The notes under the pieces are model-generated. The model made no database searches. It worked only from the letters and a program-made list of their open reading frames with translations, and was not told the origin of the DNA. Both the position numbers and the translations under genes were made by a program. From contig JACPPF010000046.1 in NCBI GenBank assembly GCA_016191165.1, positions 1 through 64,000 on the forward strand: a DNA stretch of 64,000 nt. The letters are read 5' to 3'. Source of the DNA: Planctomycetota bacterium (GTDB lineage: Bacteria > Planctomycetota > Planctomycetia > Gemmatales > Gemmataceae). Positions 1 through 7,670 of the stretch are shown piece after piece. Every line of letters starts with the position of its first letter. The first letter of the stretch is position 1.

Positions 1-201
1 TCGAGCCTGTGGACGCGATTGGTTCTGGATCTGAACTTGGCTGCCGAGGCAGTGGGCCAGACGATCGAAGCGATTCGCGAGACCGCGGCCGCGTTCCGGC
101 CTATTTTCTCCGCGGCGTGCACCTAAAAACGGAAGAGCCAGATCTTCGGACTGGACGGCGGCGATCACATTCAAATCAGAAACATCGGCCTGGCGGCCGC
201 C

Positions 202-1293
202 GTGGACGGCAGCGGCGGCGCGGACCAACTCGACCTTCACGGCCGGGCCACCGCCAACACCTTTGTCGTGAACCAGACCTCCGTCGCCAGCCAGGGCAAA
301 ATAGTCAATCTAATCGACGTGGAAAGCGTGACCCTCGTCGGCAAAGACGCGAATGACCTGTTCGACGTGCAGGCCACCCCCGCTTTCAACACGCTCTTCC
401 AGGGCGGCCTTGGCAGCGATCGCGTCCAGGCACCAAACCAGGCCAACACCTGGAGCATCACCGCGGGTAAGAACGGCAGCCTCAATGGCAACGTCGCCTT
501 TACCGGCGCCGACGTCCTCGTCGGCAACGCCAACACCGACGCCTTCAACACCGACCTCGGCAACGGCTTCAATGGCCGAGTCCTCGGCGGCGCCGGCAGC
601 GATACCCTGAAAGGCGCCAATCTCAACAGCATCTGGAACATCACCGCAAATAACGGCGGACTGGTGGGACTGACGAGCTTCAGCGACATCGAGAACCTGG
701 TCGGCGCGGCCCTCAACGACACGTTCGTATTCACGAACGGCAAATCGCTCACCGGCGGCGTCGATGGCGGGGCGGGCGTCAACAAACTGAATTACGCCGC
801 CTACACGACGGGCGTGATTGTCAACCTCAAAGCCGGCAGCGCCACGGGCATCGGCGGCGCCGTCGCCAACATCGTCAATGTCGTCGGCGGGATGCGCAAC
901 GACATCCTCGTCGGCAACGACTCCGCCAACACCCTCTCCGGCGCCGGCGGACGCGACATCCTCATCGGCGGGCTCGGCATCGACAAGCTTCTCGGCGGCG
1001 GCGGGGATAACATCCTCGTCGGGGGCAAAACCGACTTCGACACCAACCTCGCCGCCCTCAACTCCATTCTCGCCGAATGGAGCCGCACCGACCTCGGGTA
1101 CCTGGATCGCGTGAACCACCTCGCCGGAACGGCCGGCGGGCTCAACGCCGGAGTCTTCCTCGACATCAACACCGTCGACAACGACAATGCCAGCGACACC
1201 CTTACCGGCGGCCTCGCGCTGGACTGGTTCGTCGCAAGTCTTGGCGACGTCCTGATCGGCAAGACGGCCATGGAACAACTGACCACCATTTGA
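202..1293 (+). CDS. Hemolysin-type calcium-binding repeat protein, 3' part, 5' end broken or outside
   Basis: Secreted or surface repeat protein of the RTX/parallel beta-roll type. Degenerate glycine-aspartate nonapeptides recur, for example GGLGSD, GGAGSDTL, GAGGRDIL, GGLGIDKL and GGGGDNIL, which in this family bind calcium between turns. I give the GTG at 202 as a formal start, but the same frame reads sensible repeat-like protein (GLDGGDHIQ) from position 127, directly after an in-frame TAA at 124-126, and no start codon with a ribosome-binding site is seen there. The gene is therefore probably the tail of a much larger protein entering from the left, cut by a stop or frameshift near 124. 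None of the three frames before 124 shows clear repeats. No catalytic domain is visible. The C-terminus ends without a recognisable secretion module. Confidence 0.6.
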   Translation: MDGSGGADQLDLHGRATANTFVVNQTSVASQGKIVNLIDVESVTLVGKDANDLFDVQATPAFNTLFQGGLGSDRVQAPNQANTWSITAGKNGSLNGNVAFTGADVLVGNANTDAFNTDLGNGFNGRVLGGAGSDTLKGANLNSIWNITANNGGLVGLTSFSDIENLVGAALNDTFVFTNGKSLTGGVDGGAGVNKLNYAAYTTGVIVNLKAGSATGIGGAVANIVNVVGGMRNDILVGNDSANTLSGAGGRDILIGGLGIDKLLGGGGDNILVGGKTDFDTNLAALNSILAEWSRTDLGYLDRVNHLAGTAGGLNAGVFLDINTVDNDNASDTLTGGLALDWFVASLGDVLIGKTAMEQLTTI

Positions 1294-1660
1294 CTTGATT
1301 CTCCGCCTGTTTGCCTTGGCCGCGCGGCAAGTAGCCCAGGCAAGCCAGGCGCGAGAAGAAATGCGATTCGGTCTTGGTCCCGCCGCACTCGCGGCCTGGT
1401 TCGTCGTCTACTTCGCGCGGGCGGGTTTGACACGACGTAGGGTGCTTCAAGCGCGGGTGCAGCGCGCATTGCAAATGCCCGGTGCGTCCGCGCTGCGCTT
1501 GACGCACCCTACATTTCATTTTGCAATTGTGACAGATCGGGCCGGGGAGAGGGTCGAGCGACCAACAAGGGAATGGCAGTCCTGGCTCTTGGGCCCACGC
1601 GCCGTCGCCGATTGCGACGCGTTTCTCGAATCGACGACGCCACGGGCGTAGGCGTGTTCA
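1294..1660. other. Intergenic stretch without a convincing gene
   Basis: The 118-codon plus-strand frame here has no family resemblance, poor composition and runs through a palindromic repeat, so I treat it as non-coding. The only structure I see is the inverted repeat at 1437-1512. Confidence 0.6.
1437..1512. repeat. Imperfect palindromic intergenic repeat
   Basis: The left arm begins GTAGGGTGCTTCAAGCGCG and the right arm ends CGCTTGACGCACCCTAC, its near reverse complement. The 76-bp element could fold into a long hairpin. Its form is that of a dispersed REP-like element, but I see no second copy in this window. Confidence 0.65.
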
Positions 1661-1960
1661 TCACTCCGGCAGCATCCCATGCCCAATAAGCGCTGCCAGA
1701 CCCTGCACGTGTTTGCATCGCCCGTGACGTAAAAACCCCAGACATTCGCAAGAGCTCTCCGCCGGTTCAGCGATGCGGACGTGATAAACGTCGGCCAGGC
1801 CCAGGCGATGCACGACGAAACCGCGGCCGCCGATTTCGCTGGGGATCTCCTTGAACACGTAGAATTGCACGCCTTTCTTCGAGGTGATGGCAAAAACGCC
1901 GACGCCAAATTCGTCGGGCGGGCGGACCAGGCGAATCACGCGCGGCGGTTGCGGAGCCAC
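1661..1960 (-). CDS. Small SWIM-type zinc-finger protein
   Basis: A 99-residue protein whose C-terminal half carries CEC followed by eight residues and CKH, the CxCxnCxH pattern of SWIM zinc fingers, which bind DNA or proteins and are usually found inside larger proteins. No helicase or transposase domain accompanies it. The start is GTG at 1960, preceded by a purine-rich AGAGGGGAG that belongs to a palindromic repeat (1969-2010), so the repeat seems to supply the ribosome-binding site. It lies about 50 bp downstream of ahpD on the same strand and may be cotranscribed. The function is unknown; the zinc-binding role is inferred from the motif only. Confidence 0.6.
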   Translation of the reverse strand: MAPQPPRVIRLVRPPDEFGVGVFAITSKKGVQFYVFKEIPSEIGGRGFVVHRLGLADVYHVRIAEPAESSCECLGFLRHGRCKHVQGLAALIGHGMLPE

Positions 1961-1968
1961 GATAGTTT

Positions 1969-2010
1969 CTCCCCTCTCCCTCTGGGAGAGGGGACGGGGG
2001 GGTGAGGGGA
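1969..2010. repeat. C-rich/G-rich palindromic repeat (family B)
   Basis: CCCTCTCCCTCTGGGAGAGGG followed by a G-run ending GGTGAGGGG. Very similar DNA occurs inside truD at 37084-37173, and a shorter degenerate version precedes ribF at 3924-3954. It sits between ahpD and the SWIM-protein gene, where it supplies the apparent ribosome-binding site of the latter. Confidence 0.65.
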
Positions 2011-2014
2011 AGCA

Positions 2015-2551
2015 TCAGGAGCGAACCGCCACCGCGGCCCCCTGCAGGATCGCGGCGACACGCACGGCGTCGTGAACGTGATCCTCGGTCAGGCCGTGCT
2101 GCAAGATGCTCGCTTCGTGATTCTTGATGCACAGTTCGCACCCGGCCAGGGCGGCGATGGCGAGGCTCATCAGTTCAAAGGTCGCCTTGCTTGTCTTGGG
2201 CCGGGACATGTAGGTCATCCGCAGCCGGGCCGCCTTCTGTGAATACGACTCCTTGCCGACGAGGTGGCGGAATCGGTAATAGATCGTATTCATGCCCATC
2301 AGAACCGCGGCGGCCCTGGCGTCGTCAAAGAGCGCTTCCGGGGCGCCGCCGGCTTTCGCGTCCGCCGTCAGGGCATCCGTCAGTCTCGTTTCGTTGATGA
2401 AGAAAGCGCTGGCGAGGGCGACACCCCAGAGTTGCTCGTCATCGAGAAAATCGCTCGCGCCCAGCGCGCCGAGGTTCAGCTTCATGTCCTTGGCTGGCTC
2501 GCCGAAGGTTTCGCGCAGGGCGTCGATCTGCGGTAGGGTGAGTTGGGCCAT
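2015..2551 (-). CDS. ahpD: Alkyl hydroperoxidase AhpD
   Basis: Carboxymuconolactone-decarboxylase/AhpD-type peroxidase that helps reduce AhpC or breaks down organic peroxides itself in the cytoplasm. The 178-residue product is close to the usual length of about 175. The catalytic CELC pair is at residues 138 and 141 and the proton-relay histidine at 145 (CxxCxxxH). I chose ATG 2551 because GAGG precedes it; an ATG at 2575 adds eight residues but has no ribosome-binding site. It lies 105 bp downstream of ahpC on the same strand, the classic ahpC-ahpD pair, so joint expression from the ahpC promoter is likely. Confidence 0.93.
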   Translation of the reverse strand: MAQLTLPQIDALRETFGEPAKDMKLNLGALGASDFLDDEQLWGVALASAFFINETRLTDALTADAKAGGAPEALFDDARAAAVLMGMNTIYYRFRHLVGKESYSQKAARLRMTYMSRPKTSKATFELMSLAIAALAGCELCIKNHEASILQHGLTEDHVHDAVRVAAILQGAAVAVRS

Positions 2552-2656
2552 GATCAAAGCCTCAAGCCCCGCCATGAGCGCAGCGATTGGCGGGAATCCC
2601 GTCTCGCCTTTCGACCCCCAGGATTCTCTGCGCTCATCCTGGGGCTTGCAGCCAAA

Positions 2657-3181
2657 TTACTTCAACGTCGGCTGTCCCGGCTTCCAGTCGCACGGGCAAA
2701 GTTCCTTGGTCTGGATCGCGTCAAGCACGCGCAGCACCTCGACAACGCTGCGGCCAACGGGGAGCGGGTTGGCGCTGGCCCACTGGATCGTCCCTTCCGG
2801 ATCGACGATGAACGTCGCCCGCAGGCAAGCATTCGCCTGGGGATGGACGATGCCCAGATCGAATGCCAGGCGCGCCGCGTTGATCATCGCATAGGGCAGA
2901 TCCTTCAGGTCGGCGTGAGCGTTTCGCCAGGCCTGGTGGCTGAATTCGTTATCGGTGCTGCCGGAGACGAGCTCGCAATCGCGATCCTTGAACTCCTTGA
3001 TCTTTTTGCCGAACTCGACGAGTTCGGTCGGGCAGACGAAGGTAAAGTCCTTGGGGTAGAAGAAATAGCAGACCCACTTGTTCTTGTAGGTGTCGTTGGT
3101 GATTTTTTTGAAGCCGTCCTTGCCCAGGCCGACGCAGGCATCGACCGTGAAATGGGGGAATTTGTCGCCGACGGTCAACAT
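2657..3181 (-). CDS. ahpC: Alkyl hydroperoxide reductase AhpC (2-Cys peroxiredoxin)
   Basis: Thiol peroxidase that reduces hydrogen peroxide and organic hydroperoxides. The 174-residue protein shows the peroxiredoxin active site FTFVCPTE with the peroxidatic Cys50, the conserved arginine in CLRATF, and a C-terminal CPC (Cys162, Cys164) able to supply the resolving thiol. The start at ATG 3181 is preceded by AAAGGG; an upstream ATG would add 13 atypical residues. It is divergent from tpx (222 bp apart) and followed by ahpD. A sigma-70-like promoter is visible at 3234-3261. The electron donor is probably AhpD or the thioredoxin system, whose reductase is encoded at 6509. Confidence 0.95.
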   Translation of the reverse strand: MLTVGDKFPHFTVDACVGLGKDGFKKITNDTYKNKWVCYFFYPKDFTFVCPTELVEFGKKIKEFKDRDCELVSGSTDNEFSHQAWRNAHADLKDLPYAMINAARLAFDLGIVHPQANACLRATFIVDPEGTIQWASANPLPVGRSVVEVLRVLDAIQTKELCPCDWKPGQPTLK

Positions 3182-3233
3182 GGAGAAAGCCCTTTCTTGA
3201 AAGCGAAGGTGAAGAATCAAATCGTCCTAGAGC

Positions 3234-3261
3234 ATTCTAGCGTCGCGTCCCGTCGGATCAA
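3234..3261 (-). promoter_or_regulatory. Predicted sigma-70-like promoter of ahpC
   Basis: On the minus strand, TTGATC (3256-3261) is separated by 16 bp from TAGAAT (3234-3239). This places the transcript start about 45 bp before the ahpC ATG. No OxyR or PerR box was identified by eye. Confidence 0.5.
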
Positions 3262-3403
3262 GTCGAGAGGTTTGACGTTCCGTGGGGCCGTTCGTAACCT
3301 GACATGGAGAGTGCAAGAAATCGCGCCCGAACGGGTTGTTGTGAACCGGGTTAAACCGGCGCGCCTCCCGCCCCAACAAAACATTCGACAGGAGTTTTAT
3401 TTC

Positions 3404-3913
3404 ATGGCCAACCAAGTAACATTCAAGGGCAATGCGGTCAATCTCGTCGGTCCGAAGCTGAAGGCAGGCGACACGGCGCCGGACTTCGAATGCCTGACAG
3501 GGCTCGAAGTCAAAACGCTCGCATCAACGCCGAGCAAGGCGCGGATGTTCAGCGTCGTGCCATCGCTGGATACCGGCGTTTGCAGCGCTCAAACGAAGAA
3601 ATTCGACGAATCGATCGGCGCCCTCAAAGATCAGGTCGCCTGCTACACCGTCAGCCTGGATCTGCCATTCGCGCAGGGCCGATTCTGCACCGCGGAAAAC
3701 GTCGCCAACATGCAGAACCTTTCGGACGTTCGCAATCATTCCTTCGGCAAGAACTGGGGCACGCTGCTGGAAGGCCTGCCGTTGCCGTTGTTGACGCGGG
3801 CGGTTTTCGTCGTGGACAAGAACAACAAGATAACCTATGCGGAATATGTGCCCGAGGTGACGAATCACCCGAACTACGACGCGGCCCTGGCGGCGCTCAA
3901 GGCGGCGGTGTAA
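3404..3913 (+). CDS. tpx: Thiol peroxidase Tpx
   Basis: Atypical 2-Cys peroxiredoxin that reduces hydroperoxides using thioredoxin. The 169 residues match the family length. The peroxidatic Cys60 lies in SLDTGVC and the resolving Cys95 in GRFCTAEN, at the spacing known from Escherichia coli Tpx. The start ATG 3404 follows a clear CAGGAG nine bases upstream; the same frame stays open far upstream, but that extension overlaps ahpC and is not coding. It is divergent from ahpC, and ribF follows after 48 bp, so tpx and ribF may share a transcript. Confidence 0.95.
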   Translation: MANQVTFKGNAVNLVGPKLKAGDTAPDFECLTGLEVKTLASTPSKARMFSVVPSLDTGVCSAQTKKFDESIGALKDQVACYTVSLDLPFAQGRFCTAENVANMQNLSDVRNHSFGKNWGTLLEGLPLPLLTRAVFVVDKNNKITYAEYVPEVTNHPNYDAALAALKAAV

Positions 3914-3923
3914 ACAAAATTCC

Positions 3924-3954
3924 CCCCTCTACCCATGTGGGGAGAGGGGAGGAT
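3924..3954 (+). promoter_or_regulatory. Hairpin containing the ribF ribosome-binding site
   Basis: CCCCTCT (3924-3930) can pair with AGAGGGG (3943-3949). The 3' arm and the following GGAGG form the ribF Shine-Dalgarno region, eight to ten bases before ATG 3962. Folding would hide the ribosome-binding site, so translation of ribF may be dampened. The sequence resembles repeat family B. Confidence 0.45.
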
Positions 3955-3961
3955 TCCTCGT

Positions 3962-4894
3962 ATGGCCACTTTCACCTACGCGCTCAACGCCCCCATGCCC
4001 GAGGTCTGCCGCGGCGGCGCCCTGACCATCGGCAACTTCGACGGCGTCCACGTGGGGCACCAGGCCCTGCTTGCCGAATGCGCTGCGCGAGGGCGAGCGC
4101 TTGATGGCCCGGCTGTGGCCGTCACGTTTGATCCTCATCCCTCGCAGATTCTCCGACCCGACACGATCGGGCGGCCGCTGTCCACGCTGGCCGATCGCCT
4201 CGTGCTCATGCAGAAGAACGGCGCGGATCATGTGCTCATCCTGCAAACCTCCCGTGAGCTGTTGCAATTGAGCGCTCGAGATTTCTTTGAGCAAATCGTC
4301 CTCCGGCAACTGGGTGCCAGGGCGCTGATCGAAGGCTACAATTTCGCGTTCGGCCACAATCGGGAGGGAACCACGGAGGTGCTCCAGAGTCTATGCCTGG
4401 GCCATGAAGTGGCGCTGACGTTGTTGCCAGCGAGGGAGGTATTGGGACGACCGGTCTCGAGCAGCCGCATTCGCGAGGACCTTTTGGCGGGCCGTGTCGA
4501 TGTCGCGCAACAACTATTGGGCAGGCCCCATCGTATCGCGGGCCGGGTCGCCGTCGGGCAAAAGCGCGGCGCCAGCCTTGGCTTTCCGACCGCGAATCTT
4601 CACGAAATCGCCACGTTGCTTCCCGGCAACGGCGTCTACGCCGTCCGAGCTATCGTGGATGGGGCGACCTGGCCAGGCGCAGCCAACATCGGCCCGAACC
4701 CCACCTTCGGCGAGAATGCTCGCAAGGTTGAGGTTCACCTGATCGGATTTTCCGGCGACATTTACGATCACGACCTGGCCGTTGAATTTGTCAAGAAAAT
4801 TCGCGACACGCGGGCATTCGCTGATGTAAGCGAATTGACTGCGCAGATCCAATGCGATGTTGCCACGGCCCAACAATATGCTGGCGTTTCGTAG
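3962..4894 (+). CDS. ribF: Bifunctional riboflavin kinase/FMN adenylyltransferase RibF
   Basis: Converts riboflavin to FMN and then FAD in the cytoplasm. The 310-residue protein has the expected two domains. The N-terminal nucleotidyltransferase shows GNFDGVHVGH at residues 24-33 (HxGH-type motif) and SSSRIRE near residue 165. The C-terminal kinase shows GQKRGASLGFPTANL near residue 200 and the NIGPNPTFGE segment. The start ATG 3962 has GGAGG upstream; an in-frame ATG at 3935 lies inside the hairpin repeat. It may be cotranscribed with tpx; FAD supply for thioredoxin reductase nearby is a plausible but unproven link. No FMN riboswitch is seen. Confidence 0.95.
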   Translation: MATFTYALNAPMPEVCRGGALTIGNFDGVHVGHQALLAECAARGRALDGPAVAVTFDPHPSQILRPDTIGRPLSTLADRLVLMQKNGADHVLILQTSRELLQLSARDFFEQIVLRQLGARALIEGYNFAFGHNREGTTEVLQSLCLGHEVALTLLPAREVLGRPVSSSRIREDLLAGRVDVAQQLLGRPHRIAGRVAVGQKRGASLGFPTANLHEIATLLPGNGVYAVRAIVDGATWPGAANIGPNPTFGENARKVEVHLIGFSGDIYDHDLAVEFVKKIRDTRAFADVSELTAQIQCDVATAQQYAGVS

Positions 4895-5011
4895 CTGTTT
4901 TCATGCCTGTTGTAAGGTGGAACTCGGTTCTTGCCGCTGAGGTGGCCCCCCGTGGACTGCACGGCCGCGACGCCTCAACTCGAAATTTTTGTAAATTTTG
5001 CAAATTTGCTC

Positions 5012-5040
5012 TTGACCCGAATTTCGGGTTCGGTTAGTTT
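5012..5040 (+). promoter_or_regulatory. Promoter-like element before a terminator
   Basis: TTGACC (5012-5017), a 17-bp spacer and TAGTTT (5035-5040). The -35 is good and the -10 is weak. A terminator lies only about 35 bp downstream. Confidence 0.35.
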
Positions 5041-5074
5041 AGGAAAGTTCGATTCGGCCTCTTCTCTGTTCCGG

Positions 5075-5114
5075 CCCCGCTGCTTCGCATCCCTGCGAAC
5101 AGCGGGGTTTTTTT
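5075..5114 (+). terminator. Rho-independent terminator
   Basis: CCCCGCTG (5075-5082) pairs perfectly with CAGCGGGG (5100-5107), the loop contains a second small stem TTCGC/GCGAA, and seven T residues follow at 5108-5114. It could end the tpx-ribF transcript or a short RNA that starts near 5045. Confidence 0.8.
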
Positions 5115-5240
5115 CACCGAAATTCAGGAAAGAAACCGAGCGTTTTTCGCCATCCTCGCCAATTTCAAAAGCGGCGTTTTATTACGAAATAGTAAGTTTT
5201 CTTCCCGTTTTTTCGGCATTTTTTCAAGCCGGTGGGCGGG

Positions 5241-5246
5241 TATAAT
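5241..5246 (+). promoter_or_regulatory. Candidate -10 box TATAAT
   Basis: A perfect TATAAT 72 bp before the start codon at 5318. The -35 region is only T-rich, with no good TTGACA. A C5/G7 hairpin (5281-5296) lies between this box and the ribosome-binding site. Confidence 0.4.
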
Positions 5247-5317
5247 GACAGCGCCAATTCGCAAGGCGTCAGGGAGTCTACCCCCTTGTGGGGGGGATCA
5301 TCATAAGGAGTTCTACC

Positions 5318-5722
5318 ATGCTTTCTCAAGATTGTGTTCGTGAATTGAAGACCTCCTGGATGCCCAACATCACCGATGTCGGGCTGGACCGGTTGATCGA
5401 TATGTTGGAAAAGGGGAGTCCATTCCTGATCCACGGCAGTTTCACGCGCAGCGTGCCGATGGGTTGCCTGGCCACGCATATCGCGTGGAACCACCCGCGC
5501 ACGGCGCGAATGACGCTGGACGCCGGCATCTGTTGGTTGAACCACGTGGCCGGTTTGAACCCGGCGACGTCCCACGTTATTCGCGAGTGGGACCGCTGTG
5601 CCGACTACGATTACGAGATTCGAACGGATCTCGCCGCCGCCTTTCGTCAGGAACGCGACGCCCGGCGTCAGCGCGAAAACGCGACACCGGTCAATCGCAT
5701 CCAGGACTTTGTTTCCGTATAG
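5318..5722 (+). CDS. Conserved-looking protein of unknown function
   Basis: A 134-residue soluble protein with no signal peptide or membrane segment. The start ATG 5318 has a clear AAGGAG eight bases upstream; an in-frame ATG at 5288 lacks one. The sequence is rich in Trp, His and Cys (for example WNHPRTAR and CWLNHVAGLNP) and ends with a charged tail RQERDARRQREN. I do not recognise the family. A strong stem-loop terminator follows 29 bp after the stop and abuts the next gene. Confidence 0.7.
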   Translation: MLSQDCVRELKTSWMPNITDVGLDRLIDMLEKGSPFLIHGSFTRSVPMGCLATHIAWNHPRTARMTLDAGICWLNHVAGLNPATSHVIREWDRCADYDYEIRTDLAAAFRQERDARRQRENATPVNRIQDFVSV

Positions 5723-5750
5723 CCAGGGGTTAGCGTTTGGTTCATTGCCA

Positions 5751-5812
5751 CGCCGAGGGCCGGGTGTGATCGGGAAAATCCGCTCGCACCATGCCCTCGG
5801 CGTTTTTCTTTT
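5751..5812 (+). terminator. Long-stem terminator overlapping the next gene's leader
   Basis: CGCCGAGGGC (5751-5760) pairs with GCCCTCGGCG (5793-5802), and GGTGTGA pairs with TCGCACC inside, giving about 17 base pairs, followed by TTTTTCTTTT. The T-run ends immediately before GGAGAGGA, the ribosome-binding site of the methyltransferase gene at 5823, so it may act as an attenuator. Confidence 0.8.
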
Positions 5813-5822
5813 GGAGAGGATC

Positions 5823-6491
5823 ATGCTGCAACGGATTCTTGAGCCGGAGGTCATGGATTCCGCCCAGGAGGCGCTCGATTACGATCAGATGGATCATGCC
5901 CCCGTCAACCGCGTGTTTGTCGCCGACTTCCTGGCGAAGGGCCGCGAATTTCTTGCGGTGCTGGACGTGGGCGCGGGCACGGCGCAAATCCCGATCGAGC
6001 TTTGCCATCGACATCCGTGCGTCCAGGTGGTGGCCATCGACCTGGCCGAGGAAATGCTAAGCGTGGGCCGCGTGAATGTCGAACGCGCCGGTTTGGCGCA
6101 GCGCATTCAACTCCAGCGTTGTGACGCCAAGCGGATGCCGTTCGAGGATGCGAGTTTTGACGCGGTGATTTCGAATAGCATCGTACACCACATCCCAGAG
6201 CCGTCTACTGTGTTTGCCGAGATGGTGCGCGTGGTCAAGTCAGATGGATTGTTATTCGTTCGGGACTTGCTGCGGCCCGTCAATGACGGCACCTTGCGAA
6301 CGCTGGTTGAAACCTATGCCGCGGGCGCCAATGCCCACCAGAAACAGATGTTCGGCGACTCCCTGCACGCGGCGTTGACGCTGGACGAGGTGCGCGATCT
6401 GGTATCCCGTCTGGGGTTCCCCGCCGAGTCGGTTCGGGCGACGAGTGATCGGCATTGGACCTGGGCGGCGCTCAAGCCGCGCGCGGTTTAG
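5823..6491 (+). CDS. Class I SAM-dependent methyltransferase
   Basis: A 222-residue cytoplasmic methyltransferase of the UbiE/methyltransf_11 type. Motif I is VLDVGAGTAQ (residues 46-55), the acidic residue at the end of strand 2 is in VVAIDLAEEML, and motif IV-like DAVISNSIVHHIPEP is present. The substrate cannot be inferred. I chose ATG 5823 because GGAGAGGA lies just upstream and the preceding in-frame DNA is a terminator hairpin. A terminator directly before the ribosome-binding site means transcription must read through it or start within it. The gene converges with trxB, whose stop is 17 bp away. Confidence 0.85.
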   Translation: MLQRILEPEVMDSAQEALDYDQMDHAPVNRVFVADFLAKGREFLAVLDVGAGTAQIPIELCHRHPCVQVVAIDLAEEMLSVGRVNVERAGLAQRIQLQRCDAKRMPFEDASFDAVISNSIVHHIPEPSTVFAEMVRVVKSDGLLFVRDLLRPVNDGTLRTLVETYAAGANAHQKQMFGDSLHAALTLDEVRDLVSRLGFPAESVRATSDRHWTWAALKPRAV

Positions 6492-6508
6492 CGGTGGCCA
6501 GACCGGGC

Positions 6509-7594
6509 TCAATGAAACCCCTTCTCCGCCAGCCAGCGCTCCGCGTCCAGCGCCGCCTGGCAACCCGTTCCCGCCGCGGTCACCGCCTGGCGGTAATAAC
6601 TATCCGCCACGTCCCCCGCGGCGAAAACGCCTTCCACGCTCGTGTAGGTGCGCTGCGGCTTCGTCCAGATGACGTAGCCTTTCGGATCGACCTGCAGTTG
6701 CCCGCCGAGGAAGTCGGTGTTGGGCGTATGTCCGATCGCGAGGAAGACGCCGCTGACGTCGAGCGTCTCCTTCGCGTCATCGGTGGTGCTCTTGATGCGG
6801 GCGCAGGTGACGCCATCGCTTTCGGTTCCCAGCACTTCGTCGAGGGCCCGGTTCCACTTCATGGTAATCTTTGGATTGTCCAGTGCCCGGCGTTGCATGA
6901 TTTTTGAAGCGCGGAGCTCATTGCGGCGAACCACCATGTAGACGGGGTTCGCGAACTTGGTGAGGTAAGTCGCCTCCTCGACCGCCGAGTCGCCGCCGCC
7001 GACCACGATGAGCGGCTTGTTGCGATAGCGAGGCAGCGCGCCATCGCAGACGGCACACGCGGATACGCCGTTGTTCTTGTAGCGGTCCTCCGACGGCAGC
7101 CCCAAATAGTTGGCCCGCGCGCCGGTCGCGATGATGACGGCCTGGGCCTCGACCGAGCCGTTATCGCGCGAAGTCAGTTTGAATGGCTGCCGTTGAAAAT
7201 CGACCTGGACGATGTCGTCGGTGATGATGCGCGTGCCGAAGTTGGTTGCCTGTTGCCTCATCAACTCCATCAGCTCGGGGCCAAACACCGCACGTTTGCC
7301 CTGATGAGCGCGCTTACTTTCATAGAGGTGAGACACGTTGGCGTATTTATCCTCACCCAGGGCGGACTTGGCGAACTGGCCGAGGGCGGCATTGTCCACG
7401 AAGGGCCAGCCGGGGAAGTTCTCGACTTCGGTGGTGAGGTTGAGCTGTCCGAGCGGCGTCGTGCCGTTGGCGGCGTTGGGGCCCCAGGTCGCAGAGCCTT
7501 CAAAGACCAGTGGCTCCAAGTTCGCGCGGGCGGCGTAGATCGCGGCGGTCCAGCCCGCGGGCCCGGAACCAATGATGACGACTTTCTCGGCCAT
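6509..7594 (-). CDS. trxB: Thioredoxin reductase TrxB
   Basis: FAD-dependent, NADPH-using enzyme that reduces thioredoxin. At 361 residues it is longer than the usual 310-330. The FAD motif GSGPAG is at residues 9-14, the redox-active pair is CAVC (Cys180, Cys183) and the NADPH motif GGGDSA is at 199-204. The FAD-binding C-terminal segment [10 protein letters not shown] is present. The start ATG 7594 has AGGAG upstream. The extra length lies in a segment between the first FAD strand and the NADPH domain. Its product probably supports Tpx and AhpC encoded 3 kb away. A TATATT box on the minus strand (7635-7640) may be its -10. Confidence 0.93.
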   Translation of the reverse strand: MAEKVVIIGSGPAGWTAAIYAARANLEPLVFEGSATWGPNAANGTTPLGQLNLTTEVENFPGWPFVDNAALGQFAKSALGEDKYANVSHLYESKRAHQGKRAVFGPELMELMRQQATNFGTRIITDDIVQVDFQRQPFKLTSRDNGSVEAQAVIIATGARANYLGLPSEDRYKNNGVSACAVCDGALPRYRNKPLIVVGGGDSAVEEATYLTKFANPVYMVVRRNELRASKIMQRRALDNPKITMKWNRALDEVLGTESDGVTCARIKSTTDDAKETLDVSGVFLAIGHTPNTDFLGGQLQVDPKGYVIWTKPQRTYTSVEGVFAAGDVADSYYRQAVTAAGTGCQAALDAERWLAEKGFH

Positions 7595-7670
7595 GCTGCT
7601 TCTCCTGGGTTCGGTTCACCTTGATTCACCGGCTAATATATGAACCCCACGCATTCGGGCACGCGTCGGT

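Larger units (their letters stand above)
4895..5317. other. Intergenic region with promoter-like and terminator elements
   Basis: A 423-bp AT-rich gap between ribF and the next gene. It holds a promoter-like pair at 5012-5040, a strong terminator at 5075-5114 and a TATAAT box at 5241. No credible gene is present. A short RNA from 5012 to 5114, or attenuation of the downstream gene, is possible. Confidence 0.55.

Noticed and set aside
1295..1651. 118-codon plus-strand frame
   Set aside because: Runs through a palindromic repeat and has no recognisable features.
2543..3403. Upstream extension of the tpx frame as a 456-codon gene
   Set aside because: It overlaps ahpC on the other strand, lacks family features, and tpx has its own good ribosome-binding site at 3391.
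3914..3961. FMN riboswitch before ribF
   Set aside because: The intergenic region is 48 bp, far too short, and shows only the C/G-rich hairpin.
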